Shown here piece after piece: positions 7,812 to 19,024 of a DNA stretch of 37,002 nt (the first letter of the stretch is position 1; every line of letters begins with the position of its first letter). Under the pieces are notes generated by a model that was given only the letters and a program-made list of their open reading frames with translations, made no database searches and was not told where the DNA came from. Source of the stretch: Myxococcales bacterium (GTDB lineage Bacteria; Myxococcota_A; Polyangia; Polyangiales; Polyangiaceae); the NCBI GenBank assembly GCA_016191785.1, contig JACPVJ010000020.1, positions 1 through 37,002 on the forward strand, written 5' to 3'. The position numbers were made by a program, and so were the translations under genes.

Positions 7812-8837
7812 TCAGCGCGAGCGCTGCTCTTCTTCCTCCGGCACGAACGCGCTGAGCACCCCCGCCAGCTCGGCGGGCGACTCGAGACCCAACTTGTCGA
7901 GCGCGCTGCGGAGCAAACGCGCCACGGAGGGGCGCGGAAGCCCGAGGGCGTAGCCGACCAGCTTCTGCGGGTGCCCCAGGGCGACGGCCGAAGCGACCAT
8001 GCGCTCTCGGGGATCGAGCGCCAGGGGCTCGGCGAGGGCCGGCGGGTTCTTGTGCGCGAGCAAGAAGCGCCGGCCGTCGGTGTCGAAGTGATCGACCAGC
8101 GTCCAGCGCCCGGAGACCAGCGCGGTCCACGCCTCGAGAGCTAGATCGCCGTCCTCGCGCCGCAGGCGGCTGCGCGAGTGGTCGAGCCGCAGGGCCATTT
8201 CGCGAAGCTCGGCGCGGGCGTTCGCGGCGCTGGCAGCACCCTCCGCGGCGACGACTCTTCCCGAGGGTTCGAGCACCGCTTCGGTGCCGTCGCCGGTGTC
8301 GGCCCGCAGCCCGCGGGCCCCGACTGCACGGCGCAACCGGAGCGCCGTGGCCACGTGCACCCCGAGGTACGAGAGACGTCTGAGCTCGAGCCGATTCGGA
8401 GCCCGCATGCGCGGCAGAGGAATGCAGATCACGCAGCCCCGCCGCCGCGCATCGAACGCCAAGATGCCCAGCGTATCCTGGACGCCACGAGGCCAGAGGT
8501 CTCCGCACCGCTCGATGACGTGGCGCCAAACCGCGCGCCCGGCAGCCTCCGACGAGGTCGTGACCGGCCTCTGACCGAAGAGGGCCTTTGCGCCACTGCC
8601 GGAGAGGGTGCCGAACATCGACACGATGTCGATGGCTGGCGCCCGCGGTGAGTGAACCGCGGGACGCACCTTCGGTCGAGACAGGTCCGAGGCATCGAGG
8701 AAGAAGCACGAGCAGCCGAGCGGCGACTGCGTGGCACTCTCGATGGCGCCGCAGAGATCCCCGAGCCACGCCTCTTCGGTCCCCTCGACGCGATACGCCG
8801 TGTCGAGCACCTCGAGCAGGTCGGGTCTGTCGAGCAT
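7812..8837 (-). CDS. LuxR-family helix-turn-helix regulator with unrecognised N-terminal domain
   Basis: The 341-residue product ends in a LuxR/GerE-like DNA-binding domain (about 274-330), beginning LDPRERMVASAVALG, followed by the recognition-helix region PRPSVARLLRSALDKLG. The match is imperfect in the turn but the spacing is right. The N-terminal 270 residues contain no receiver domain or clear autoinducer-binding motif. A segment around 110-180 (GILAFDARRRGCVICIPL) could be a GAF/PAS-like sensor, which is weak inference. No membrane segments. It lies 108 bp downstream of the RND efflux operon on the same strand and has its own upstream dyad (8851-8869), so it may be separately transcribed. 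There is no evidence that it controls the efflux genes. Confidence 0.72.
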   Translation of the reverse strand: MLDRPDLLEVLDTAYRVEGTEEAWLGDLCGAIESATQSPLGCSCFFLDASDLSRPKVRPAVHSPRAPAIDIVSMFGTLSGSGAKALFGQRPVTTSSEAAGRAVWRHVIERCGDLWPRGVQDTLGILAFDARRRGCVICIPLPRMRAPNRLELRRLSYLGVHVATALRLRRAVGARGLRADTGDGTEAVLEPSGRVVAAEGAASAANARAELREMALRLDHSRSRLRREDGDLALEAWTALVSGRWTLVDHFDTDGRRFLLAHKNPPALAEPLALDPRERMVASAVALGHPQKLVGYALGLPRPSVARLLRSALDKLGLESPAELAGVLSAFVPEEEEQRSR

Positions 8838-8850
8838 CGGTGCCGCGCCC

Positions 8851-8869
8851 AGCGTCGAGCATTGACGCT
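8851..8869. promoter_or_regulatory. Inverted repeat upstream of the LuxR-type gene
   Basis: Perfect 6-bp arms AGCGTC and GACGCT are separated by 7 bases, centred about 23 bp upstream of the regulator's ATG. The position would suit an operator or a 5' leader hairpin, possibly autoregulatory. It could be chance in GC-rich DNA. Confidence 0.3.
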
Positions 8870-8945
8870 AGCTGCCCAAGGGGCCCGGAGAAATGACCAT
8901 CGTCAGCCGGGCGCCTGCGTCTCACACGAGGGGCTCGCGTCCGCC

Positions 8946-12032
<3,087 letters not shown>

Positions 12033-12036
12033 CGCT

Positions 12037-13149
12037 CTACTCCAGCCGCGAGCGCATCAGCTCGCCCTTCAGGAGCAGGGCTCCACGGTCCACCACGCTC
12101 TCGCCGTCTCTCACGCCGTTTTCGAGGAAGACTCGCGGGCCGGCCCACTCGGCGACGCGCACGCTCCGCGGCTCGAACTCGCCGGGCGCGCCCGCGACGA
12201 ACACCATCGGCACCTCGTCGACGCTGACGACGGAATCGCGAGACAGGGACACCAGCTTCCGGCCGCCGTCCGCCGCGCGCTCGATGGCGACGTCCACGAA
12301 GGCGCCGGCGTGGAAGTCACCGCACTTCTCCCCGAGCCGGATGCGAAACGGCACGGTGCGCGTCGTGGCGTCCACGTTCGGAGCGTGGGACTCGACCTTC
12401 GCCGCACAAGCGATGGGCTTGCCGCCGATGGAGAGGGTAGCGCTGGCGCCTTCGGGCACGTGGTCGGCGTCGTTCTCGGGCACGTCAGCCCGGATCTGGA
12501 GCCGCGTCGTGTCGACCAGCCGGAAGAGCGGCGTCGTGACCTCGACCGGCGCACCCACGACGCCGTCGACGGCGACGACGACGCCGTCGATCGGAGCCTT
12601 CAACACCAGCTGAGCTCCGCCCGCGGCCCCGAAGCTCGAGAGCAGGGACGCCGCAGCTCGCTCGTCGGCGCGCGCCACGTCGACGGCGCTCTTGGCATCG
12701 GACACGGCGCGCGCGCTGGTCGCCTTCTCGGCGTCGAGCTTCTCTTCCTGAGCCAGCACTCGTTCGGCGTGGATGCGCCGCGACTTGGCGCGGGCGTGGT
12801 CGGCGCGCACGCGCGCGATCTCGCCGGCGTCGAGCACGGCCAGCCTGTCGCCCTTCTTCACCGCGTCGCCTCGGCGCACGACGATCTCTCTGACCCGGGC
12901 GGTGATCGGCGAGGTGACGGCTGCGGCCGAATCCGGCGGCGCCTCGACCTGGCCCGTCGCGACGACGTAGCCGCTGACCGGGCGCAGCTCGGCGCGCGTC
13001 ACGCCGATGCGACCGGCAGCGACCAGGCCCGGGTCCACCGTTATCACGCGCGGCTTGCTCTGGTCCGCAGTCGGCGCTGCCTCGGGCTGCGCCTTCTCGG
13101 TGCAGCCAGCGGCGATCAGCAGCGCCAGCCCATACAGATGCAGCTTCAT
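12037..13149 (-). CDS. RND efflux periplasmic adaptor, lipoprotein (CzcB/CusB-like)
   Basis: A 370-residue membrane-fusion protein linking the RND pump to the outer-membrane channel. A lipoprotein signal is visible (LLIAAGC, Cys19). It is followed by a beta-barrel/lipoyl half (ATGQVEAPPDSAAAV, then VREIVVRRGDAVKKGD), a coiled-coil hairpin rich in Ala/Arg/Glu (about 125-185), the second lipoyl half (LKAPIDGVVV), and a C-terminal barrel and membrane-proximal domain. The ATG at 13149 starts the signal peptide and overlaps the stop of the upstream TolC-like gene (ATGA); upstream in-frame codons read as unrelated sequence. No Met-rich or His-rich N-terminal metal motif is obvious, in keeping with a Czc-type rather than Cus-type pump. 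Confidence 0.9.
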   Translation of the reverse strand: MKLHLYGLALLIAAGCTEKAQPEAAPTADQSKPRVITVDPGLVAAGRIGVTRAELRPVSGYVVATGQVEAPPDSAAAVTSPITARVREIVVRRGDAVKKGDRLAVLDAGEIARVRADHARAKSRRIHAERVLAQEEKLDAEKATSARAVSDAKSAVDVARADERAAASLLSSFGAAGGAQLVLKAPIDGVVVAVDGVVGAPVEVTTPLFRLVDTTRLQIRADVPENDADHVPEGASATLSIGGKPIACAAKVESHAPNVDATTRTVPFRIRLGEKCGDFHAGAFVDVAIERAADGGRKLVSLSRDSVVSVDEVPMVFVAGAPGEFEPRSVRVAEWAGPRVFLENGVRDGESVVDRGALLLKGELMRSRLE

Positions 13150-14396
13150 CGTCGTCCCTTCGTGCCGAGCTCGCGAGGATCGCGACCGACCAGGCGCATC
13201 AAGCGGATGTCGGCGCGGCGCACGTCGGCGGCTGCCTCGGCCCATCGTTCCTCTGCCGCCAGAAGCTCACGCCGCGCCGAGAGCACGGTCGCCGTGTCGA
13301 TACTGCCGGCTTCGTACTGCGCCAGCGACTGGCGCAAGGCCTCGCGCGCGGGGCCGATCACGCCCTCGCGCAGAGCGTCGCGGAGCTCGCGTGCGTGCTT
13401 GCGCTCGTGCACCGCGAGGTCGAGCTCACGCTCGAGGGACGCACGCACGTGGCGCGCCTCGGCGCGCTGCACCGCCGCCTCGGAGCGCGCCCGCGCGGTC
13501 TCGAGCGCGCCGGGGCTGACCACCGGCAACGGGAACGAAGCCCGCCCGAGCACGATGAAGTCACCGGTCGCCTCACGCGTCACGCTGGGACCGACCGACA
13601 GCGACGGCTTGCCGAACGCGCGCGTCACCTCGAGGGCGCGCTCGCTGCGTGCAGCGGCGGCGTCCGCGGCCAACACGTCAGGCTGGCCCGCGCGCGCTCG
13701 GGCCACGAGCTCGGGCAAGGCCAGCGGCTGGTCGGCGAGCTCGAGTGGGCCGTCGACCTCGAGGGTCCGGGTCTGCGTGCCCGTCAGGTGGCGGAGCGCC
13801 GTCTCGGCTACGAACCGGCGGCCCTCGGCGTCGAGCAACTCGGCGCGGGCACGCCCCGCCATGGCCTTCGCGCTCGCCTCTTCGGAGGGCGGCACGCTGC
13901 CCGCGCGAACGAGTGCCCCGGCGAGCTTGGCGATGGTGAGGGCGTGCTGCAGCGACTCGCCGCGGATGCGCTCGAGTTCCCGTGCCAGCCGGACCTCGAT
14001 CCACGAGAGCGCCGCCTCGGCGCGCACCTCCTGGAGCGTGACCGAGAGGCGGGCAGCGGCCTCGTTCCCGGCGGCTGAAGCCCAGCGTCGGCGGGCGGCC
14101 CCGAGCCCTCCAAGCGGCAGGTCCTGCCAGACCCCGAGGGTCGCGTCCACGCCGACCCGGCTCGGGTCACTGCGGAAGCGCGGCCCGACCTCGACCTCGA
14201 CTCGCGGCGGCACCGAGAGCTTCTGGTCGGCGGCCCGGGCCAGATCGCGGGTGGTCTGCACCGCCGCGCGCCTCGGGCCGAGGGCCGGGGCTGCCTGCTC
14301 GGCTCGGCGCATGGCCTCGGCCAGGTCCATGCGTACAGGTGCGGCCCGCGCGGGGCCGGCCAGAGTCGTGAGCGCGAGGAGAAGGGAGAGGCGCAT
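13146..14396 (-). CDS. TolC-family outer-membrane efflux protein (CzcC-like)
   Basis: A 416-residue outer-membrane channel subunit. A signal peptide covers about residues 1-18 (ending ARA). The rest is two repeats of long amphipathic helices and short strands, rich in Ala/Arg/Glu, as in OEP/TolC proteins; the first repeat begins MDLAEAMRRAEQ and the second RAFGKPSLSVGPSVTRE. It is the first gene of the czcCBA-like operon and overlaps the adaptor gene by 4 bp. The ATG at 14396 is preceded by a 246-bp non-coding region containing a perfect inverted repeat (14450-14469) that could carry the metal-responsive control. CzcC versus a generic OEP is decided by the neighbours. Confidence 0.9.
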   Translation of the reverse strand: MRLSLLLALTTLAGPARAAPVRMDLAEAMRRAEQAAPALGPRRAAVQTTRDLARAADQKLSVPPRVEVEVGPRFRSDPSRVGVDATLGVWQDLPLGGLGAARRRWASAAGNEAAARLSVTLQEVRAEAALSWIEVRLARELERIRGESLQHALTIAKLAGALVRAGSVPPSEEASAKAMAGRARAELLDAEGRRFVAETALRHLTGTQTRTLEVDGPLELADQPLALPELVARARAGQPDVLAADAAAARSERALEVTRAFGKPSLSVGPSVTREATGDFIVLGRASFPLPVVSPGALETARARSEAAVQRAEARHVRASLERELDLAVHERKHARELRDALREGVIGPAREALRQSLAQYEAGSIDTATVLSARRELLAAEERWAEAAADVRRADIRLMRLVGRDPRELGTKGRR

Positions 14397-14449
14397 GGCG
14401 GGAGCAGCAGGGCTGGGTCCGACTCGTGGCCCGCAAGCCGTGATTCTTC

Positions 14450-14469
14450 AATGCGTCGGATGACGCATT
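14450..14469. promoter_or_regulatory. Perfect 8-bp inverted repeat between the efflux operon and the CBS gene
   Basis: AATGCGTC and GACGCATT are exact reverse complements separated by GGAT. The repeat sits about 54 bp upstream of the TolC-like gene and 174 bp upstream of the divergent CBS gene. The flanks continue with partial symmetry (GATTCTTC on the left, CGAAATC on the right). This resembles a dimeric repressor operator, for example of the ArsR/SmtB class that controls metal pumps, but the protein is not encoded nearby. A leader-RNA hairpin is the alternative. Confidence 0.45.
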
Positions 14470-14642
14470 CATCGAAATCTGCCGCCAATCTCGCGGGCAG
14501 AAGGATCGAATCCGGCAGCTGCCGGACCGCGCGCACGCACGGGCTGCGGCCCGACCCTGCCCGAGCGCAGGGCCTGCGAGGGCGCGAGCTGCGACCCCGC
14601 CGCGCAGGCCCGGCACGATGCTTGCTGGAACGGCCGAGCATC

Positions 14643-15110
14643 ATGGTCCCGCTCCTGGTCCGAGACATCATGACCCCCAAGGTGCTCTGCATGCTCGAAG
14701 AGGAGAACCTCGAGCGCATCGAGACGGGGATGAGGCGCTTCAAGTTCCGCCACCTTCCCGTGATCGACGGTGGCAAGCTGGTCGGGCTCATCTCGCAGCG
14801 CGACTACTTGCGGGCTTCGGTCAGTGCCCTGGATCCCGACTACGCGCTCAAAGACACGAACCTCAAACGCAACATATTCGTGGCCGAGATCATGACCCGA
14901 GACGTGGTCAGCGTCCGACCCGACACCCCGCTGATCGAGGCCGCGGCGATCCTTCGCCAGCACAAGTTCGGATGCTTGCCGGTCACCGAGGCCGACGGCA
15001 CCGTCGTCGGCATCGTGACCGACTATGACTTCATCGGCCTCTCGATTGCGCTGATGGAACAGGTCTCTGCCGAAGCCGCCCTCCCAGAAGCTACCCGTCC
15101 GCCGCGTTGA
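14643..15110 (+). CDS. CBS-domain pair protein
   Basis: A 155-residue cytoplasmic protein made almost entirely of two CBS domains in tandem (a Bateman module). The first begins VRDIMTPKVLCML and ends LVGLISQRDYL; the second begins VAEIMTRDVVSVRP and ends VVGIVTDYDFI. Such modules bind adenine nucleotides or S-adenosyl compounds and act as energy sensors, either alone or on a partner. No partner domain is attached. I chose the ATG at 14643; the upstream frame to 14451 is Arg/Ala-rich and reads as non-coding. Its 3' end overlaps the convergent NmrA-like gene by 20 bp, so the two transcripts are antisense there. Confidence 0.88.
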   Translation: MVPLLVRDIMTPKVLCMLEEENLERIETGMRRFKFRHLPVIDGGKLVGLISQRDYLRASVSALDPDYALKDTNLKRNIFVAEIMTRDVVSVRPDTPLIEAAAILRQHKFGCLPVTEADGTVVGIVTDYDFIGLSIALMEQVSAEAALPEATRPPR

Positions 15111-15828
15111 CGATCACGGGCAGCTTGGACCTCCAGTCGGCCCAGGTCTTCGGGTTCGTGACGAGCTCGCACATGAAGTGCGCGATGTTCGCCATGTTCG
15201 TCTTCCCGGGCAAAAAGAGGCCGTTCACGATCCCCTCGTGCAACGCGTACTCGGAGACCTCGCCCTCGAGCAGCGTGTCTGGCCGGACCACCACCCACTG
15301 AACGAACGCGTTCTCCGGCCCGATCTCGCCGAGCAAGTAGTCGGCGGCCCGCTGGTTGTCGTTGGCGGGCGGGAGCACCGCGCAGAGCCCCCGGAGAAAC
15401 GCCCTCTCGAACCCGCTCCGGCGCGTGTCGAGCCCCTGGGGCCGGCAGACGGAGACGCTGGTCATGAAAATGAGCTTGACCGGCGTCGTCGGCTCTAACG
15501 CCTCGATCGCTCGGCACAGGCGCGTCGTCGCGCTCGTGACCAGGTCGCGCGGCGGCCCGAAGACGCCCCGCAGGCTGAGGACGTGCCCGAGGCACGAGAG
15601 CACGGCGTCGCACCCGCGGACGTGTTGCCCGAGCTCGTCCTCTCGAAGCGAGGTGAGGTCCGCCTCGATCACCGTCAGGTCGGGGTTCCCGGCGACGTCG
15701 GGCGGGAGCCTGGCGGCAGACCGCACGATGGCGCGAACGCGGAGGCCGCGACCCAGGAGCTGTTGCAGCACGCGCCGGCCGGTGCGTCCGGTGCCGCCGA
15801 CGACGAGCACCGTCTGCTGCGTGGGCAT
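15091..15828 (-). CDS. NmrA-like / atypical SDR NAD(P)-binding protein
   Basis: A 245-residue Rossmann-fold protein starting with strand 1 and the atypical glycine motif GGTGRTG (11-17), as in NmrA-like and SDR_a5 proteins. An Arg-rich segment follows strand 2 (RAIVRSAARLP), which favours NADPH. Asp56 begins the usual segment after strand 3 and CDAVLSCLG the strand 4 region. A classical YxxxK pair is not evident, so the protein may be a cofactor sensor or an epimerase-like enzyme. No signal or membrane segment. It is convergent with, and overlaps, the CBS gene, and is divergent from a lipoprotein gene across 77 bp. Confidence 0.85.
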   Translation of the reverse strand: MPTQQTVLVVGGTGRTGRRVLQQLLGRGLRVRAIVRSAARLPPDVAGNPDLTVIEADLTSLREDELGQHVRGCDAVLSCLGHVLSLRGVFGPPRDLVTSATTRLCRAIEALEPTTPVKLIFMTSVSVCRPQGLDTRRSGFERAFLRGLCAVLPPANDNQRAADYLLGEIGPENAFVQWVVVRPDTLLEGEVSEYALHEGIVNGLFLPGKTNMANIAHFMCELVTNPKTWADWRSKLPVIVNAADG

Positions 15829-15905
15829 GGCTCACGTGTCGTCCAACCCGCGCGAGAACGCAAGAGCGGGTGGTCGCTTCGCGGCGTCGCTCGTATGCTC
15901 GGCAG

Positions 15906-16427
15906 GTGCGGGGCATGGCGGTTTGTCTGATGGCCTTGGGCCTGGTCGGCTGCTATCGGGTTGCCGAGGTCCCGGGAGCCGAGCTACCTCGCCTCGACGG
16001 CCACGGTCCGGATCAGCCTCCGGTCCGCGTGCAGACGACGCGCGGTGAAGCGGTCGACATCCACGGCGACTTCAAGGAAGCCCGTGTCGTGTCCGGACGC
16101 GACGGATGGGAGCAGACCGAGTCTGTCTTTCCACCCTTCCGCGCCGTCGTCCGCGATGGCGTGCTCCACTACGCGCGCAGCCAGGTGGATCTGGTCGACG
16201 TTCGGCGGGTCGAGGTCGTGCAACGAGATGGCGGGCGGACCTTCTTGATCTTGATGATCGGGGGCGCCGCGCTCCTCACCGGTGCAGTGCTTGGCCTGAG
16301 CCTGGATGCGAGCGCCCCTCGAGACCAGGGAGGTGGAAGCTGCCGCTGCACGTGGACCGTGACGGCCGCGGCGGCGGCGGGCGGCCTTGGGTTCGCGATC
16401 GCGATCCCGGCCACGAAGTACTACTGA
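15906..16427 (+). CDS. Hypothetical lipoprotein with two C-terminal hydrophobic segments
   Basis: The protein has a lipobox LVGC soon after the start, so it is exported and lipidated. I chose the GTG at 15906, which gives a short positively charged n-region; the ATG at 15915 (170 residues) is also possible. The middle is beta-rich (VRVQTTRGEAVDIHGDF, then FRAVVRDGVLHYARSQV). Two hydrophobic Gly/Ala stretches follow (FLILMIGGAALLTGAVLG and a final AAAAAGGLGFAIAI). This resembles small envelope proteins with a glycine-zipper-like tail, but no family is recognised. It is convergent with the ferritin-like gene, 23 bp apart. Confidence 0.65.
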   Translation: MRGMAVCLMALGLVGCYRVAEVPGAELPRLDGHGPDQPPVRVQTTRGEAVDIHGDFKEARVVSGRDGWEQTESVFPPFRAVVRDGVLHYARSQVDLVDVRRVEVVQRDGGRTFLILMIGGAALLTGAVLGLSLDASAPRDQGGGSCRCTWTVTAAAAAGGLGFAIAIPATKYY

Positions 16428-16450
16428 GGCACGCACGCCTCGCCGGTGCT

Positions 16451-17275
16451 TCACACCAGCTCTGACGGCGCCCGGTCGGTGAACGCACCCGCTTCGAGCC
16501 AGCGCTCGAGCGGCCCGATCGGAACGTCGAGCGCTCGGAGCCCGGGCAAGATGAGGCTCGCGAGGGCGTCGACCAACGCCGCGTGGATGACCTCGCCCGG
16601 CGGCGCACCGTGCGCCGAGAGGGCGGGAGGGTGCTCGGGATCGACGGGGCTCTCTTCCCGCCACAGCTGCAGGTTCAGGTACGCCATCGGCAAGAGCCAG
16701 CGCCCGAGCTCGCGACGGGTCTCGGTCGAGGTGGTCGCGAGGTGGGCCCAGCCGACGCGGCCATGGTCGATCTCGTCGCTCAAGAGCTCGCGCAGCGCAC
16801 GGCGTGCCAGATCACCGGTCGCGAACCTGAGGCAGGTCTCGAGGAACGCCGTCGCCGTGGTCTCGTTCAGCACGCACTGCCCGACGACGTGCAGCGTGTC
16901 CCGCAGCTCGGCGGACGCGCCCCGGTGCTCGGGAACCACCAGTGCCAGGCGCGGGGGACCGGGCAGCTCGCGCCCGGCGAACCGCGACGCCACGATGCGG
17001 CTCAGCTCGGCGTGGCGGTGCTCGTCGTCCACCGCGCGCTCGGCGAGCCGAACCAGTGACTCGTCGCGCGAGCGCCGGGCGAGCGCCGCCGCGACGACGG
17101 TGAACGAGTCCGCCACTCGCCGTTCCATCGCGGCGCGGCTGAGCCAGATCCCCGCCAGCTTCGCGCGAAGCGCGGGCGAGAGCGCGTCGATGGCCGCGTC
17201 GCGCTCCGGGAGCGGCCGCTGGGTCAAGGCCCCGCCCCAGCGACCAGATCGGGTGTGCTGCGCGGGAGCGGTCAC
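16451..17275 (-). CDS. Ferritin-like di-iron domain protein
   Basis: A 274-residue helical protein with a likely di-iron site. The pattern expected of a four-helix bundle is visible: Glu51, the DDEHRHAE segment (83-90), NETTATAFLE (137-146), and DEIDH (167-171). Glu51, Glu85, His88, Glu138, Glu168 and His171 are candidate ligands. Related folds include ferritin-like oxygenases and hydroxylases of unknown substrate. I chose the GTG at 17275 because it forms a GTGA overlap with the stop of the upstream lipoprotein gene; a frame running further upstream to 17776 is the shadow of that gene. No signal is seen, so the protein is probably cytoplasmic while its coupled partner is exported. The reaction is unknown. 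Confidence 0.78.
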   Translation of the reverse strand: MTAPAQHTRSGRWGGALTQRPLPERDAAIDALSPALRAKLAGIWLSRAAMERRVADSFTVVAAALARRSRDESLVRLAERAVDDEHRHAELSRIVASRFAGRELPGPPRLALVVPEHRGASAELRDTLHVVGQCVLNETTATAFLETCLRFATGDLARRALRELLSDEIDHGRVGWAHLATTSTETRRELGRWLLPMAYLNLQLWREESPVDPEHPPALSAHGAPPGEVIHAALVDALASLILPGLRALDVPIGPLERWLEAGAFTDRAPSELV

Positions 17276-17730
17276 TTGCACGGCTCCGGCGGCTGGACGT
17301 TCCCGGAGGGCGTCGCACCGCCCATGCAGTGCCACTCTGCGCCGACACACTCGAGGGGATACAGCTTGCACACTCCGGTGGCGTCGGGTCCGTAGCACCA
17401 CGGCGCGTCGAGCGTGGCGCAGGCTTCGTAGGGACCGCACACCTCGCGCCCGGACTTGGTGATGGGCCAGGCGACGTCGCAGAACGCCTCGAGGATGGCG
17501 TCCTTCGGGGCATCGGCAGCGCCCGCGTCCGGCAGCTCCGCGTCGGCCGCCACGGAGGCGTCCGGCACGACCGCCGCGTCGGGCTTCGGCAGAGCGCCGT
17601 CCAGCACCGGAACGCCCGCGTCTTCCGGCGGCGGATCCGCCGGCTGCGCGCCCTCGACGCGACCCCCGCAGGCTACCCCTCCGAGCGACAGGCCAACCGC
17701 AACCACGGCGTGAAACAACTTGGATGTCAT
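17272..17730 (-). CDS. Cys-rich hypothetical lipoprotein
   Basis: A 152-residue secreted protein. A signal peptide ending in a lipobox (GGVACGG, Cys21) is followed by a Pro/Ala/Asp-rich low-complexity linker (about 25-75), then a compact C-terminal domain of about 75 residues with eight cysteines, which may form four disulphides. No family is recognised. The ATG at 17730 has a GAGG-type ribosome site about 7 bases upstream. The gene overlaps the ferritin-like gene by 4 bp. A nearly perfect 16-bp palindrome lies about 60 bp upstream (17793-17808). Confidence 0.72.
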   Translation of the reverse strand: MTSKLFHAVVAVGLSLGGVACGGRVEGAQPADPPPEDAGVPVLDGALPKPDAAVVPDASVAADAELPDAGAADAPKDAILEAFCDVAWPITKSGREVCGPYEACATLDAPWCYGPDATGVCKLYPLECVGAEWHCMGGATPSGNVQPPEPCK

Positions 17731-17792
17731 TGCAAGACCTCGCGTCGAGTATGGCAACGGTCTTCGTTCCAACCATCTGAAAGATTGGAAGC

Positions 17793-17808
17793 GTTCGTTC
17801 GAATGAAC
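17793..17808. promoter_or_regulatory. Near-perfect 16-bp palindrome upstream of the lipoprotein/ferritin-like pair
   Basis: GTTCGTTCGAATGAAC differs from perfect two-fold symmetry only at one pair (positions 5 and 12). It lies in the 164-bp gap between the aroC stop and the lipoprotein start. The surrounding DNA is AT-richer than the genes, as expected for a promoter. A dimeric regulator site is the simplest reading; no cognate protein is identified. Confidence 0.4.
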
Positions 17809-17894
17809 AGAACGGTCCGACCCGTTCCCACGCGCGGGCTCGCGGCCCACCAGGGGTGGTCCGTCCGCAGCGCTCGGGCCGGAGCCGGGCTGAC

Positions 17895-18974
17895 TCAGCC
17901 CGCGATCGCCTTGTGCCTGAGCCAGTGATCAGCCAGCACGATGGCGACCATCGCCTCGGCCACCGGCACGAAGCGGGGCAAGAGACACGGGTCGTGCCGC
18001 CCGGTGGTGACGAGGGTGGTCGGCTCGCCGGCGCGGGTCACCGTCGCCTGCTCGCGCGGCAGGCTGCTGGTCGGCTTCAGCGCCGCTCGCAGCACGATGG
18101 GCATGCCGCTGGAGATCCCGCCCAGCATGCCGCCGTGGCGGTTGCCCGCCGTGACCACGCGCCCGCCCTCGATCACGAACGGGTCGTTGTGCTCGCTGCC
18201 GCGCTGGCGTGCTGCCGCGAAGCCCGAGCCGAACTCGACCCCGACCACCGCCGGGATCGAGCACAGCGCCTTGGCCAGGTCGGCCTTCAGCTTGTCGAAC
18301 ACCGGCTCGCCCAGCCCCGCGGGGACACCGCTCGCCACGACCTCGGCCACCCCGCCGATCGAGTCCTGGTCCTTGCGCACCGCCTCGATCAGCGCCTGCA
18401 TGCGCGCGGCGGCTTCGAGATCGGGGCACCGGACCGGGGTCTGCTCCACCGCCTCGAGTGTCACCGGCTCGGCGAGGGTCGCGACCACGTCCCCGACCTG
18501 CACCACGTAGCCAACCACGCTGCCGCCGAACGCCGTCGCGATCAGCTTCTTGGCGATGGCCCCCGCCGCCACCCGCGCCACCGTCTCGCGTGCGCTGGCG
18601 CGCCCGCCGCCGCGGTGATCGCGCCGGCCGTACTTCGCGTCGTAGGTGAAGTCCGCGTGGCCCGGGCGGTACTTGTCGCGGATGGCGTCGTAGTCCTGGC
18701 TCTTCTGATCTTGGTTCCGGATCAAGACGGCGATCGGCGTGCCGGTGGTCACGCCCTCGAACACGCCGGACAAGATCTCGGGCTCGTCGGCCTCGAGCCG
18801 CTGCGACACGATCCGGCTCTGACCGGGTCGCCGCCGCGCAAGGTCCGCGCGCAGGTCTTCTCCGTCGAGCGCGAGCCCGGGCGGGCAGCCGTCGACGATC
18901 ACCACATTTGCCGGACCGTGCGACTCGCCGGCAGTGGTCACGACGAAGCGCTCCCCGATGCTATTTCCAGCCAC
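17895..18974 (-). CDS. aroC: Chorismate synthase
   Basis: Last enzyme of the shikimate pathway, converting 5-enolpyruvylshikimate-3-phosphate to chorismate with reduced FMN. The 359-residue length matches the bacterial enzyme. Signatures include GESHGP near residue 16, RRRPGQSR (47-54), RPGHADFTY, and RDHRGGGRASARET, which contains the residues that bind flavin and substrate. The start is a GTG at 18974, placed by the conserved N terminus (AGNSIGERF). A purine-rich GGCGGAA lies almost directly against the GTG, closer than usual. The gene is divergent from the acyl-CoA dehydrogenase with only 50 bp between. No other aro gene is in the window. Confidence 0.96.
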   Translation of the reverse strand: MAGNSIGERFVVTTAGESHGPANVVIVDGCPPGLALDGEDLRADLARRRPGQSRIVSQRLEADEPEILSGVFEGVTTGTPIAVLIRNQDQKSQDYDAIRDKYRPGHADFTYDAKYGRRDHRGGGRASARETVARVAAGAIAKKLIATAFGGSVVGYVVQVGDVVATLAEPVTLEAVEQTPVRCPDLEAAARMQALIEAVRKDQDSIGGVAEVVASGVPAGLGEPVFDKLKADLAKALCSIPAVVGVEFGSGFAAARQRGSEHNDPFVIEGGRVVTAGNRHGGMLGGISSGMPIVLRAALKPTSSLPREQATVTRAGEPTTLVTTGRHDPCLLPRFVPVAEAMVAIVLADHWLRHKAIAG

Positions 18975-19024
18975 TTCCGCCGAGCATAGGGCCCAAAGAA
19001 ACTTCGTGCTAGACGGTCCTCGTC

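Noticed and set aside
12541..12596. Repeated ACGACGCCGTCGA units in the adaptor gene
   Set aside because: They fall in the lipoyl-domain coding region (repeated DGVV codons) and follow from the protein sequence.
17276..17776. N-terminal extension of the ferritin-like frame up to 17776
   Set aside because: The extension is the shadow of the Cys-rich lipoprotein gene; the GTG at 17275 with a GTGA overlap is the better start.
17886..17902. Hairpin CGGGCT/AGCCCG at the aroC stop as intrinsic terminator
   Set aside because: It has a 6-bp stem only, no T-run follows on the minus strand, and it overlaps the stop codon.
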